From positions 11,784,273 through 11,848,272 of the forward strand of contig CM020510.1 of the NCBI GenBank assembly GCA_009823395.1: 64,000 nucleotides of DNA. The letters run 5' to 3'. The position numbers and the translations under genes are program-made. How positions within the stretch are numbered: position 1 is the stretch's first letter; the number at the start of each line of letters is the position of its first letter. The notes under the pieces were generated by a model. The model was not told the origin of the DNA. It saw nothing but the letters and a program-made list of their open reading frames with translations, and searched no databases. Shown piece after piece: positions 11,766-25,028 of this stretch. The stretch is from Thamnaconus septentrionalis. Its lineage: Eukaryota; Chordata; Actinopteri; Tetraodontiformes; Monacanthidae.

Positions 11766-14700
11766 TAAAGTCTGGTCTTGTTTAACTAAAAAACAAATGT
11801 TTAGTTGGAACACAAACTTAGCTGAATATATTAAAAATTGCAACAGCTTAATGATGCATTTAACTTTACATTTTAAGGTCACTACTTGACCTCACAGGTT
11901 TAACTTTTTTTATTTCATGAGAGAAATTTAAATCTAATCTTTATTCAGAGTCATTGGATGTAATTTAAGCAGCTCATCATCCTCCTTCACCCCACACAGT
12001 GCTACTCAGCTAAACGCCAGTCAGCTGTGCTAAGATGAATGTACTCTTTGTATTTTCATTTTTTTCCCCTGCTACATAAGCTTTTCTAACAGCTTTTGTA
12101 GCTCATATCCACTAATCGGATATGGAGGTCTTTTTTGTGGAAAAAAATAGAGACTATAATTACACTGTAATTTCTATTAACTGCATTGCAAAGGCTATGA
12201 TTTCCGAGGCTTAGCGAGGGAGCACTGCGTGTATGTGTTTACAGTGTTTTTCTTATCAATCCAATTGTATATAATGTATATTCCAATCTTGTTGTCTTTC
12301 TTGTCTTTTTTTTCTTGTCCTGGAGCCTGTGATAAATTATATTTTATACAGTACAAGAGGGAACTTAAAGTGGTTAATGTTTCCGACTGGTGACGTGGTT
12401 ACTGAAAGCCGTTTGCGTATTTACTACAAATTGTCCACTATGCCCTCTAGTGGTAAAATAAAAAAGAACAAGGTCAAGATGTGATACCGTCATTTTGATA
12501 ACAAAGAACAAATCGGATTTTAATATATGTTGCTGGAACTTAAACAATACCAGAAGCCACGGTGTTTTGATTGTTTGTTTTTGGAGTGTTTTGTTTGTTT
12601 AGGGTTTTTTTTCCACTTAAAATGCACTTGAAATATCTTATAAATATCGACATAAAACCCTAAGTCTTTATGTCATCATTAATACTTTAGTCCAGTTAGA
12701 AGGCAGGCTTCCTTTGTACCAGAACAGCTTGAAGGTATCATAGTACTGTTTTTTTTTTAATCACAGAGTAACAGCCTCTCGACATGATCGACCGTGCCCA
12801 GCAGGACACCCTGAGCACCTGTCTCTGAGACCCCCCAAACATCACGCCAGCTCTGTCGGGACGCATTAGACGTTCCGTGATGTATGGAAGTCAGCCAGAG
12901 AATGGAGGAACCGCAGCAGATCAGCCTGACTGCCTCAGGCTGCTACATATCACAGCCACGGAGGGAAGACACATGCACACAGCAATGTGCACTCACGCAC
13001 AAACTCAAGTTCCTGCACTCCTACTTTTTAACATTTCCGGCAGCTTACACAGTGGTGCAGACATAACTCTGATATTCGCAGAACACACTTGAATTTAACC
13101 AGTTTATCTTTTTTTCTCCCTCTAATATTATGCACCATCTGCATTCAAGTTATTTCATTCTACATTAATATGAAACCGAGTGGTAGTTAGCTGAAGCTTT
13201 GCCTCATCTGTGACAAGATCCTGTGCTGCAACACTCGGCCATTCATCATTAAATATTGTCTGTTTCTGAGACTTCATTTGATTTTCTCCAATGTCTATAC
13301 TGCCTTTTGTTTATCTCCTCCTTCTCTATCTGTATATTTCTTCCACTCTCCACTCTTTAGTAATTATTTTAATTTTACCCTCTCAGTTCTTCCATGTCCA
13401 TCTCCAGCTTGCTTCATGTCTCCTTCCTTCAAACTTTCTGTCCTCCACTGCAAGACAAGACACTGAAGGGCTGCAGAATACTGATGCCAATAAAAAAACT
13501 TTGGGGCATCATAACAGATTTGGTGAACTTGATGTGCCCCCTTAATCTCTGCATTCCACCACTTCACTTTTATGTTATTACCGTCCTGAGTCATTGGTGG
13601 TAATCAGATCATCCCTGGAAGTGAAGAGGATGACATGAAGCCGTCCTCTCTCCCTCTGAGATAGACAGATGAGTTTTCAATCTCAAGTGCAACATTACAA
13701 ACTTCATTGGGGAAATATTCATTACTCATTAAATGGAAATATTCATCTGCCCTCTGAGTAGCCAGCAGTACCTTCAAACTGCTCGTAAGGGTAAGTCATG
13801 TGGGCGACTACACGTCTCTCTGGCAGCTGGATAAAAACATTAGGTGTCTGATGCAGTGACATGGAATCATGGGATTTTGTTTTTGTTTAAGGTCTCATTT
13901 TATGTAAACCTCATTTGTAATCTTCATTTTTCTGTAATTACAAAAAAATCATTTAATTTTTTTCGGTCCCGGAGACCGACTTTAGACAGACTTTGGGTGG
14001 CTGGTCATGCATTGCAATGACAAATTTGTTTCTTCTGAACCTTTCAATTAGGGAATTAAAAGGTTCCAATTTAATAAAACCCTAACCGTCCTTTTTATTT
14101 TTCCAAACTACTTTACAGTTTTTAAAACTCTCCCAAACAAGGATTCAGCAAGAGTTACAGAGGAATTTTAGCCAATCAAAGATAATGATGCTGTAATGCA
14201 AAAGCATGACTCTTGGACCAAGATGGTAAAATGTGTAATGTCCATAACAGGCAAATGTCAAAACCAGGCAGGAAGGAGAGATGAGGCAAATTTATTCGAT
14301 GCTGATTTAAGTTATGGAGCAGGCCAAAGGACAGACAAGGGAGCATGAACTTTGGCAGTTGGGGAAAATGGCTTCGCAATACAACATAACAAATAAGTTG
14401 GACAAGCAGATACCCTGACTTGTGAGGAGGAAACCTGATACGGGATGGAACCTTTCCTAAACCCATCGGATTTATTTCACATATCCATCTGGGAAGGAGC
14501 CCATAAAAAGCATTTGGAAAAATTATTTTCATTGAAATGATAACTTGGAAGGTTGAATTGGATAGATTGGGCAAATTGTCATTCTTTCACACTGTCAGTC
14601 TTGCCAGTTTGTAAAACCTCTTGGCTTAATGTTTATGAGATTTGTAGTCAAGCGAAACATAATATTCACAAGGAAGAAGATTCACTGTTGTTTTGTTCTT

Positions 14701-17700
14701 CTTTAAATGTGAAAATCTTATTTGAACAAAACTGCCGTTATTGAGGCAACAACCATAGTTCACGTAGATGTTTGTAGTCACTCTGTATTTGTTGCCTTCT
14801 GTGATTCTTAAGGACATCATTTAGTTGTTTCCTGCTGTCTTCACAGCCAAAAGGAGTTTGGTTTTGTAATGCCCAGGTTGTCCAAAACTACTTCTGATCT
14901 TGGAGCTTGTCAAGATGGAGGAGTGAGATATTGGCTTTGAACTCCAATCCAATCCAGCCCCCTTGCGAGGTTACTGAGAGAGTTGAAGCACATTGAAACA
15001 GCGGAGAGTCTGGACGAGGCAGAGGACGATAAAGAACCAGAAAGCTGACAAGGAATTGGCCGACCTGAAGCAGCCAAAGCTTTGCACAACTCAGCAGCTG
15101 ATCAGTCTCAGCAAAGATTTAAGCCAGATATCTAATTTTCTTGCCCGGCAACTCTGCACAACTTTCGTGTTTAGTTGTGTTCCGTGGTTGGAAACCTCAG
15201 TGTGAACTGCAATTAATCTCAAGGCCTGGACGGTCCCTTTGTGCTACGCTCCGAACAACTGCGCACAGTGTTGGACAACAGACAGCTGGCAGCGCTGCGC
15301 TAAAAGGCGAGTCAAGTCATGCAAGTTGTGGCGGAGATCAGGGGTCGAGACAATGTTCACGCCCCGCGATGAAAGAAGCTCGCAGGAGCAGAGGGGGAAG
15401 TCTCATCTGGATGGACTGCTGGAGTTTAAAAGGGACTCTTTATGCAACACACTCCAGTCAGCTAATCCTCTTTTACATAAGCCAGTTTGTGAGAGGGAGG
15501 CTTTGTCAAAACAGGAGAGTTTCAGCCGACACAAGTAAGTGGCATTTACTTTCATATTTACAGATGAGGAAAGAAGTACAGCTCCCATTAAAATCCAATT
15601 TTTTTTTTACCACTTTATCGTGTTTGATTTATAAAACCGTTACACAGACTGTAGTTTTTATGCGTAAATTAAAGAAAATCATACTTAATTCTCTCCTCAT
15701 CGCAGGGAAAAACACTTTTATGTTGACCCATTTCCGTAGGTTACATAACACTGAAAGGGGTTTTTCTGTTTGGATTAAAGAGAGCATCAGTCTTTTTCTT
15801 TCCTAAAATAAGTAACAGAACAGAACAGAAATATTTTAGTCAAATTGATTGTTTTCTTTTCTAACTACAGAGTCATTATAGGCTCTTTTTTAGTTGACAT
15901 GCAAGAATATTTTTACATTTATAAGAACAAATTCTTGATCCAAACATCTTCATCCACCACCATTATAAGCATATGGGATTGTTGAAAAAAGTACAACAAT
16001 GACAGCATTTACATCTTCTCAATGAAAATTAATTCAGCATTATTTTATTAATTTTTTGCATCTCTCATCATAACACGATGCAGGATGTAAGAGCTGGCAG
16101 CCTCATCGGCCGTAACAGTTTCTAGTCTCCGGGACGTCTGCCTCAACCCGCACACAGATGGCTGACCAGCAGGACTTCGGGGCGAGCGACAGACCTCCTC
16201 CGACTGCTAATTCATCTCTGGTCCAGCAGCCTGAACTCTGACCCAGGTCTAAATGAGGGCTCAAACACACAAGGCACTCTGGGAAGGCGGCCACTAAGAC
16301 ATGAGAAGAAGGAGCCTCATCGGAAACACATCATCCACTGCCGATGTACTGTAGGGAGGGAAATATCTGTCGGCTTCGACCCAACTGGGATTTTCTTTGT
16401 ATTGTAATTGCTCCACATAACTTTTTAGGCTAAACATTGTAACCACTTATTATTTGCCATTTATAAACATTTTATGATTGACTAAAGAGTTTGATACTGC
16501 AAACATTAATGGCTGGCTTCAAATAGTCTTTTCAGCATTTAAAATTTTGAAAGCACTGAGAGATACATACCATGCTAAAATGAAAATTTAAAAATATCTA
16601 TGTGGAAGTTTGCTGTTTTGTTATCTCAAATCTCAAATACAGGGCGAAATACATCTTTGTGCGTCAGAGAGTGTCAGATTCTTCCAGGTCTCGTCAACCT
16701 TTTGATGGTTTCTGCTGGTCAGCAGCTCTGTGTTGAAAAATGAAGATCACAGACACCGGTATCTGAAATGGGCTCTTGTTCTCCAGAAATGCTGCATGGG
16801 GTAGTGTTATCCCCTGATTACGATGGCCCCTGTGGGACTCCCTTTGTAGGTTCGCTGTGCGCTTCCAACTGGCAAACCAAGGCCAGGGACCCGAGAGGGA
16901 TCTGGCCTGGGAACAGCTCACTGCTCTGACAGCCAAAGGGAGTCAGTGGGGAAGAAGCAACTATACCCAGAGGAGGATGGACGATGGATGGATGGACGGA
17001 CGGTTGGATGGATGGATTAGAATTGTATTTGAAATGATGATTTCCTTGTACAAGGGTGGTCATTATCTCAGACTCTGAGGGGACATCTGGATTGCTCAGA
17101 TTGCCACTCTTAAATTCTGTCCAACAATCTTGTCAACCTCCTGCAGAAAGTGTTTTCATTTTATAATGGGTTCATCGTGAATAAAGACACCGTAGATATC
17201 ATCGTTTTAGTTTAGTCAGAACTGTATATTATACATATAGTCCAGGAAATCACAGCTATAGCATCAATGAAAAACCTCAAGCTCCTCCATCCTGGTTAAA
17301 CTAGACCTGACTAGTCGGTTCAAAGTTGACAGACAGGTGTTTCACCCAATCACCTCGCAAGTTTTGCCTCACTTTTCCAAACACTTTGAACGGGCTCTTT
17401 GCCAGATGATAGGTGAGATAAATCCAAAGGATTAAGGAAACATTCCATCTGTCACGTACGATTAGGAGATTAAAAAGGAAGATTAATACGCCCCTTTAAA
17501 AAAAAACATCTCTATATAACTTCTGTCGACGCATTTGATGTGCTTTATTCTGGATTCTCTGCAGTATCGATCAAACTAAGCTATGCAGCACCTGAGCAGT
17601 CCATGTCTGTCTGATGTAAAGGTCAAGTGAAGGACATCCACCATCGTTGTTTTGCCTAAACCTGTCCAACCGTAACCCCTCCCCCCACACACACACACGC

Positions 17701-19340
17701 AAGTATGCACTCAATCATGGGCTTGTGCACTTGAGTACAAGCACACGTATAAAACCACAAACTCAAAGCAGCAAGTGCTTTACATACACAATCTGTATAC
17801 TCACTAAGAAATACTGCAGCAAAAAAAGCTCTTCCTGCCATTCTCCCAACCTTTAATAAAGCAGGACTCTGAAAAAGCTTTCAGGATATCGAGCGGTCCA
17901 AACAATGGGGGAAATGGCATTGGGGTTTCCATGGCAACTGCTGCAAGCTGCTACGAGGGTTGCTTTGAAAACATATGTCAGACTTGACTGGTATGTTCGC
18001 AGTGAGCCTAGCAACAGATTCTCGGCGCAGCCTATCACACTGTCTCGCACTGTGTTCTCTAACGTTTGACTCGCTGTCTGTCAGCGGACGGAGCGGAATC
18101 CGTCGCAGAGCGAGACTCCCGCCGCTAAAATAAGGAACAGAGGAACTTTCAGCTCCATTGTCGTCGGAGGGAGGCAGACGGAATTGCAACAATGGTTGTT
18201 TTTCCCAAATCTTGCACTGAGGAGAGAGAGAGAAAAAAAAGAATGCCCCTCAATTCTTACAAGAATTGCCTCTTTCTTTGTCAATGTGTTTTTTTGAAAA
18301 CATGTTTTGAAAATATTGCTGTAATTGATAAACATAGACGGAAAATGAATGAGCAGTCTTTTATCTTTGAACATTGGTTTATCACATCTGAAATTAGTGT
18401 GTGCATCGCTGTCCAATTTGTCATTTTTCGGCAGCTTGTGAATTCACAATGCTGCAGTTTAAATTACTGTTGTGTCATCACAACTTGTTCATTTATGCCA
18501 GAAATGCCTCCTGGGCGTGGCTTATTGCCATGCAAATTTATTTTTACACCGGAAAGTCAAATCAGTGGGTCAATGATGAGCCGCTGAAACAACCTGTGTG
18601 ACACTGTTTCCGACTGGACTGTGATTCCACAGATAAAGCAGCTTGTTCACACAGGCTTCAAGAAAAAGAAGTAAACTGAACTGAAAGCGGAGAAATATCT
18701 ACATCCCCGATCGTTGCCATGGTTTTATTGTAAGAGCGAAAGCAAAATGTTCTTTTCCTTTCTTGACGAGCCATTGAGAGAGGGTTTTTTTTGTCTGTGT
18801 GTTTGCCATTGCAGAGGCTGTGGGTGGGTTGTAACAGCTGCAGCTCGCTGCCATTTCACCGCTTCAACAATGTGGAGCAAGGTGAGAGGGAAGGTACGAG
18901 GAGAGAGGGAAAGAGGGAGAGGGAGAGGGAGTGGTGGAGGGGGAGGCGGGAGAGAGGGCCGAGATGCGTCATGCCAAAACATTAGTATGCAATCAAGTTA
19001 CTGGTGCGGTAAGGATTGTGCTTGTCTGTGGACAGCTGCTGCAGCCTTTCGAGTCGGCTCTGCAACGTCTCGCACACCTACGTGCGCACGCGCACACACA
19101 CGCACACATTTCAGTGATTAGTGACACTGCACCAACCAAAACAATTCTCCTCTCCCACTTGTGCCAGAGAAGAATAAAGGAAAGAGAAGAAAATTGGACT
19201 CTCGGTGTCAGTTTGTGCCAAACGCCTCCATATATCCAGTTATTGATCTGCGTGTCACTTTTAGTCTGCACGCAGAGGGGCTGATTAGACGGCTTGAGAT
19301 GAAATTAGACACACACACACAGATGCACCCACACAAAAGA
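11766..19340. other. Intergenic; no gene recognised
   Basis: No family was recognised in any reading frame. A 221-codon open frame at 15141-15806 is the longest unassigned one, but it has no domain-like composition and overlaps a 99-codon frame in another phase. A GGAT-type tract lies at 16978-17020. The stretch 17900-18190 is richer in CpG than its surroundings and could be a conserved or regulatory element, which I cannot test here. Confidence 0.5.
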
Positions 19341-19343
19341 AAA

Positions 19344-19433
19344 TGATAGATAGATAGATAGATCGATAGATCGATAGATCGATAGACAGATAGATCGATA
19401 GATAGATTGATTGATTGATTGATAGACAGATAG
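19344..19433 (+). repeat. GATA/GATC/GATT tetranucleotide microsatellite
   Basis: About 90 bp of GATA units with GATC, GACA and GATT variants. Confidence 0.9.
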
Positions 19434-19534
19434 GCTGCAACAGCAGTTTAGTTTCCCTGCGGCAGACTTTTGCTTTGAGCCCTTTGTGATGTATGTTCCT
19501 TCCACAGCGCGCCGCGTGCATTAGAGTGAGTGAA

Positions 19535-19537
<3 letters not shown>

Positions 19538-19575
<38 letters not shown>
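19538..19575 (+). repeat. GT microsatellite ending in CG repeats
   Basis: (GT)n runs into (CG)n (GCGCGCGCGC). Such alternating tracts strongly favour Z-DNA. Confidence 0.9.
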
Positions 19576-19576
<1 letters not shown>

Positions 19577-19751
19577 TGTGTGCATGTGTGTTGAGGTTTG
19601 GGGGCAGCGAAGGGAGGGGGGGACTCTGGGACATTGATGAGCTTCACCCTTCCTATCTGTCTCTCTGTTTCTCTACATTGCTGTGGTCCTTGGCAGGTCC
19701 ATGTTGCCATGGCAATGCTCACATTGCCGCAGGCTGACTGGAGCAAGCGCT

Positions 19752-19804
19752 AGTGTGTGTGTGTGTGTGTGTGTGTCTCTGTGTGTGTGTCTCTGTGTGT
19801 GTGT
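19752..19804 (+). repeat. GT microsatellite with TCTC interruptions
   Basis: (GT)n interrupted twice by CTCT, about 50 bp. Confidence 0.9.
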
Positions 19805-20093
19805 TTTGAGAGCGAGGGAGATCAATGCAGAGGAAGGGGGAAGCAGGCGAGACTTGCCTCTTCAATTCATTACCCCTACCGCACGCCCACCACCACCACC
19901 TCCACCCCCCCACAAGCTGCACACCCCGTCCCAGCTCCCTCCCCTCAAATCTTATCATTGGCATCGGCTGGGCTGGGCTGTGGAAAGGCCTCGGCTCTGC
20001 TCAGTAGTCTGAACACGTTTGATCCAAACTCAAGACTGCATTTATTATTCATCCTCCTCCTTGGCAGACAGCACCATTGCCTCACTCCCAGCT

Positions 20094-20095
<2 letters not shown>

Positions 20096-20130
<35 letters not shown>
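20096..20130 (+). repeat. CA microsatellite
   Basis: (CA)n of about 35 bp, opposite in orientation to the GT tracts at 19.5-19.8 kb. Confidence 0.9.
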
Positions 20131-20132
<2 letters not shown>

Positions 20133-21853
20133 GGACCTGTGTAGGGGACCTGACAGTACAAATACACACATAATAATGAGCTGAACGGTGTGTTTGGTTG
20201 GCCGAGAGTGGCGTATGACTTGTACCGCTGCAGAACCTCCAACCGTCACATCTGACCCTCCAACTGTGGTTTAAAATAGAATATATATACTGAAAGGAAC
20301 ATCATTAGGTTGTAGTAAAATCAGAGTGAGAGTGTTATGCATGAAATGCAGGCAGGGGCAACTCTCTTCATTCTCTCCTTCCGGTTAGAAGTGTTTCATC
20401 ATATTCTCACATTTTAACGGATACAAGTTGTTTGCTCAGTGTATTAATCCTGCTAAAGAAATATATGTATACATATATATACAATACATAGAAAATATTA
20501 TTGAAACAAATATTTTTTACTTCAGAAATTGCTAACGCTTTAACAGAACCAACTTAAAAGACTCTATGTAAGTGCAGAGATGGTGTCTGCTGGCCACAGC
20601 GGTGCAAACACAGGCTGCTGAGGCTGCAGCAATATTTCAACATTATTGCAGATAAGACATCGTTTTAGACATACCACTAAAAAGATATTGCATAGCTGTT
20701 CTGGACATTATTTCTGCTCTAACTGGCTAAAAGCTGCAAAGCAAAAACAACTTCAAATTCATGAGATTTACACAGTGTTTACACAGTGTAAATGTACACA
20801 AATGAACATTTACAATGGTAAAAAAAAAATACAAATATAATTCACAAATGATTTTTACCTATATTTGGTAGTAATCCAATCTAAAATATCCTTTCAAGGA
20901 TGCTATGCTATTCTTTTATATCTGATAATGTGACAACACATGGTGGGACGGGGGAGGTGAGAGAAGCCAGGACGACTGCATCCTCTTTTTGGGTGGTTTG
21001 CATGTTTGTTTACACCACGGACATAAAGACTGAGCGTTCTCCACAGCTGCAGGTGTGACTTCATGCAAAGTGACACTGCAGAGAAGTACTGGAGGGAAAA
21101 GACCGCTTTAGAAATGTGCCATGGAAATTCACCTTACATAATCCGGCTGATACGATTCGGTGCTTCCCTCCCTCCCCCGACCTCTGCTGCACACAGGGCC
21201 TGACTTACAGCATGTCTCAGGTGAGTAAATCATCAAAGGGGAAGAAAGAATGTTGCCCCCAATCAGACATGAGTATGAAAAAGGACAAGATGAATGGCCT
21301 GATGTGTTTGGATTTTATTTTATTTTATTTTTATTTCAGAAAGCCAGTCAACATATTCGCACCAGCAGCCTGCCCAAACATTTCGACTGACATTGATTAT
21401 TTTTACCTTTCAAGCTTATTTCCAAATGGTCTGTTCAACAGGTCTTTGAAAATGCTCTTTAAAACAAAAGCGAGAAGTGCCTACTGGGCAAAGTGTTCAG
21501 ATTACAGCTGAGAATGAAGACCACAGTGGAAAAAAACAACAACAAAAAAAAACAAAAACAAAACAATCATAATGACTTTGAGTTCACATCTGTTCAGGGA
21601 AATTTAAATTCTGATTCCATCCTCGGCAGCGGCACAATCGAAGTGCGACTGAGAATCTGACACATTCCTCTCGGGCGCAACTGTTTTGCACAGGCACACA
21701 CTTGGAGAGTCAGACTTCTGATGCAACCACGATGAAAGGTTCAGAATAATGAGGAAGAAACTGCATAACAAGAGGCATACATGTAATTCGGCTACAGACC
21801 TGGCCTACCAGCTCATGTTTTATTCAGATCATACTGTATTCTACAGGAGTATA
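20131..21853. other. Intergenic; no gene recognised
   Basis: AT-rich sequence with short ORFs only. An ATGTCTCAG followed immediately by GTGAGT at 21212-21226 looks like a tiny first coding exon (Met-Ser-Gln), but no continuation was found. An AAAC-rich tract lies near 21530-21560. Confidence 0.5.
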
Positions 21854-22039
<186 letters not shown>

Positions 22040-22294
22040 GTTCACTGCATGACTTATTGCTTCAGGTCTGCAGAGGTTTGACGGAGTTGTTAAAGCAAAA
22101 AGGCATCCCATTTGTTAAGCAAACTCATGATCATATTGACATTTGCTGAAAACCTATTGTACTGGCACTTAATATGAAGCCATTTTTCAGGAAATTCATT
22201 TTAAACTGGAAGCAAAGCCCAAACTTCCAAAGCCTTCACTTTAAAATTGTAAAACGCCAGTGGCCGCAGGCATTGTCTGAATATATGTCAGCTA

Positions 22295-22320
22295 TTACTA
22301 CTACTACTACTACTACTACT
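22295..22320 (+). repeat. Short ACT trinucleotide repeat
   Basis: About eight ACT units in AT-rich intergenic DNA. Confidence 0.8.
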
Positions 22321-23040
22321 GAGGATATGAAAACATATCTGATCAGCATAATAGCCCTTTGCTGTCATTAGGTTGACAATCTTGCTGGCTATCTGGTTTA
22401 ATCAGGCCTTGTTATGACTCGCTGTAAATATAAAAGGGAAAATGCAGCCATATTTCTTCAAACATACCATCGGTATTTTCACTCATTTTTATCAGGAAAA
22501 AATAAGGAATCTGTAAAAACAAGACATTTAAAAGCACAAGTCAAAGGAAATGTCACCCGTCGGCTTATAACGATGAACAAAAAGCACCGTGGAAAATTAA
22601 AACCGTATTTGAAAAGAAGAATTTGCACAAACTGGTATCTGAATGTAGACTGATTTAGTGAGATTGGGGTTGGACCCTGCTTGGAATCTTGGAATGTGTA
22701 CAAACTAGATTGAATTGGACATTCTACAAAGCAAAATGAATAGTCATTTAGAATTCAGACCAAAGCAAACCAAAATTGTGCAAAGTGAACTAAAGTATCA
22801 ACGTATAACTCGTAACCCAAGTCATACGATTCCCTAAGGAGATGCATTCACGGGTAGAACAGACTTGACTGACAACTGTCTCAGCCTTTTGAGTCAGCCG
22901 TGCTCAAGGCTGCATCTCAGCTTTGCCGGAAAAATTACTTTTCTTACTCCATACAGTGCACCGTGTTGTTTTGATGCAGGATTTTAAGCACAATACAAGA
23001 AACAAAAATCACACTCAAACAGAAATTCTGTTGAGCAAAA

Positions 23041-23087
23041 TAATAATAATAATAATAATAATAATTATAGTAATAATGATGATGATG

Positions 23088-23123
<36 letters not shown>
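23041..23123 (+). repeat. AAT/ATG trinucleotide microsatellite
   Basis: (TAA)n interrupted by a short (GAT)n block near 23077-23089. The Ile-rich and Tyr-rich frames it encodes are artefacts. Confidence 0.95.
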
Positions 23124-23126
<3 letters not shown>

Positions 23127-25028
23127 CCTTGCATTTTGTGTCCGTCCCCATAAAGCAACTGGCCACATTTAAGGGAAGGAAAGAAACGTGGGAGCGATAC
23201 ATGTACTGCAGATTAAGGCAGCGGAGTAAAAATCTAATTTTTCACATCACTGACTCTAAGCTGAGGCAGCTGCACACATGCACACCGTCTCGCTCCAGCC
23301 TGCAGACTGTGGCTCTGACGTGCATGCACATTCAACATACCTGTGAGGATACACAGAAATCTGGCATTAGATATGACTCACGGGGACTTGGCGCTTCATC
23401 CAACATCTGTGGCTCTCTGTGTGATGGATGCCCGGAAAAAAATATAAATAAATCAAGTAGCCCTCATGATGCTACGCCAAATCCAGAGAGCAGAAAGTTA
23501 AAGTTGGGTTTTTTTTTGAGGTTTTCTATTTGTTTTTTTGCATGTATTTGATTAGAGTAGCTCCAGTTGACCATTTGGTGTTTTGGTGAATCTGTGAATG
23601 CACTGTGGATCAATAAAAGCCTTGAAGCACGTGCAGAAGGTTAGCACAGATGGGGAGAGGGCGATCGCGCCAGTGGTGCCTGAGCTCATTAAGAAACAGG
23701 ACCATACTCCAGTGCAGAGCAGCGAGGGAGCCGAGAGAAGGTGCAGAGAGCCCCTTCCTTCAACACTCGGATTAACACCCATTTTCTCAAAAAAAGAAAT
23801 AAAATGAAATAAAATAAAATCAATTAATTCTCTACCCTGAAATTTCATGTTTTTTTTAATTGACAAGATGATCCTGTGGAGAACCGTGTAACATTTGAGG
23901 GGGTTCAACGGTTGCATGTAAATGATGCTCTGAGGCTGCAAGCAGCAGCTTCACCTTGTAGACTCTGGCTGGAGTGCAGCGCCACCTCCCTGTCACAGCT
24001 GCTAATGCATCTGTTCCGATAAACGGACACAACTCTGAAAGCCTATATGCTGCTTTATTTGTCTAACATATAAAGAATGAACTATGACTAAGGAGCCCGC
24101 AGCCATTGCAGCAATGAAAACAAGAGAGGAAATACTTCAGTAGTTGTGTGGAAACACTGATGTAAACACTTTTGTTAGTTTTAGTTTGTTTTTTCAGAGA
24201 AGAAATCCTTGTTACATCATTTTTTTGGTAGTAACAGAAATTATGTTTCATTAAACAGTAAAATTTTGACTTGGTGGCATGCTGTGAATTTTCATTGATT
24301 CCATCATTGTTTATTCTTCATGAAATTGTGTGTTCTGGTTGTTTATTCGTAGACCAGAGATTCTCTGTTGCACAACGGAAAAACTCCTCTCCGAGCTGCA
24401 TGATGACTTCAAGCGCCGAGCTCTCGGGATGAAATCACTGCACTTATTACAAGGCAGGAGAGGAAAACTAACCCAGCTCAGAGGGGGGGGAAATACATTA
24501 AACTTTTCATTTCAATTCTTTTAATTGCATTTGGAGGTCATCCTGTCACATTTGCTCCATGTGTCTCAAATCTTTTAAAAAGGAAGAGAGCTATGTGGCA
24601 ATACACTTCTGTCCTTAAATCGTTTAAGTACTCTATGATACCAGGTTGGCTCTTGAAATACGTACTCAGCCCCAGTAAAATACTGTATAATCCCTTAAAA
24701 AAAAAAACTAAACATCAACCACATTTTAAGAGGCATTGGAAAAAACATAAAACTGTTCATTTTTTTCTGCAGCTGTAGACATTCTGCATGTGTTAAACTG
24801 TCACTGCATAAGCTCAAAACAACCCAAACATTGGCCTCAAACATGCAGGGATCAATTCACCTCATGGTTTGAGACATGTTTAGTTCTCCTCCTCCCTTCA
24901 AAACAAGAAAAGTCCTGCCAGAGCGAGCCGTGCACGGCGCAATGATGCGCTGGAGGAAATTACAAGCCGTGGCAGCCTCACAAGGGCCAAGAACAAACAC
25001 GAGCGTCACAGGGAAAAGTGATGACAGG
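23124..25028. other. Intergenic, including probable polr1g 3' UTR at its right end
   Basis: No coding family was recognised. The right-hand part should contain the polr1g 3' UTR on the minus strand. The nearest minus-strand AATAAA signals (TTTATT on +) are near 24310-24315 and 24341-24346, so the UTR could be about 0.7 kb long. An alternative ATTAAA-type signal lies nearer 24520. Confidence 0.4.

Noticed and set aside
15141..15806. 221-codon open reading frame on the plus strand
   Set aside because: Composition is not protein-like, another phase is also open across part of it, no motif is recognised, and one frame of this length is close to chance expectation in a 64-kb window.
16160..16245. 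Short frame MADQQDFGASDRPPPTANSS
   Set aside because: Looks superficially like a protein N-terminus but ends after 27 codons, has no donor site I trust and matches nothing recognised.
21212..21226. ATG-TCT-CAG followed by GTGAGT resembling a first coding exon
   Set aside because: Only three codons, with no downstream exon recognised.
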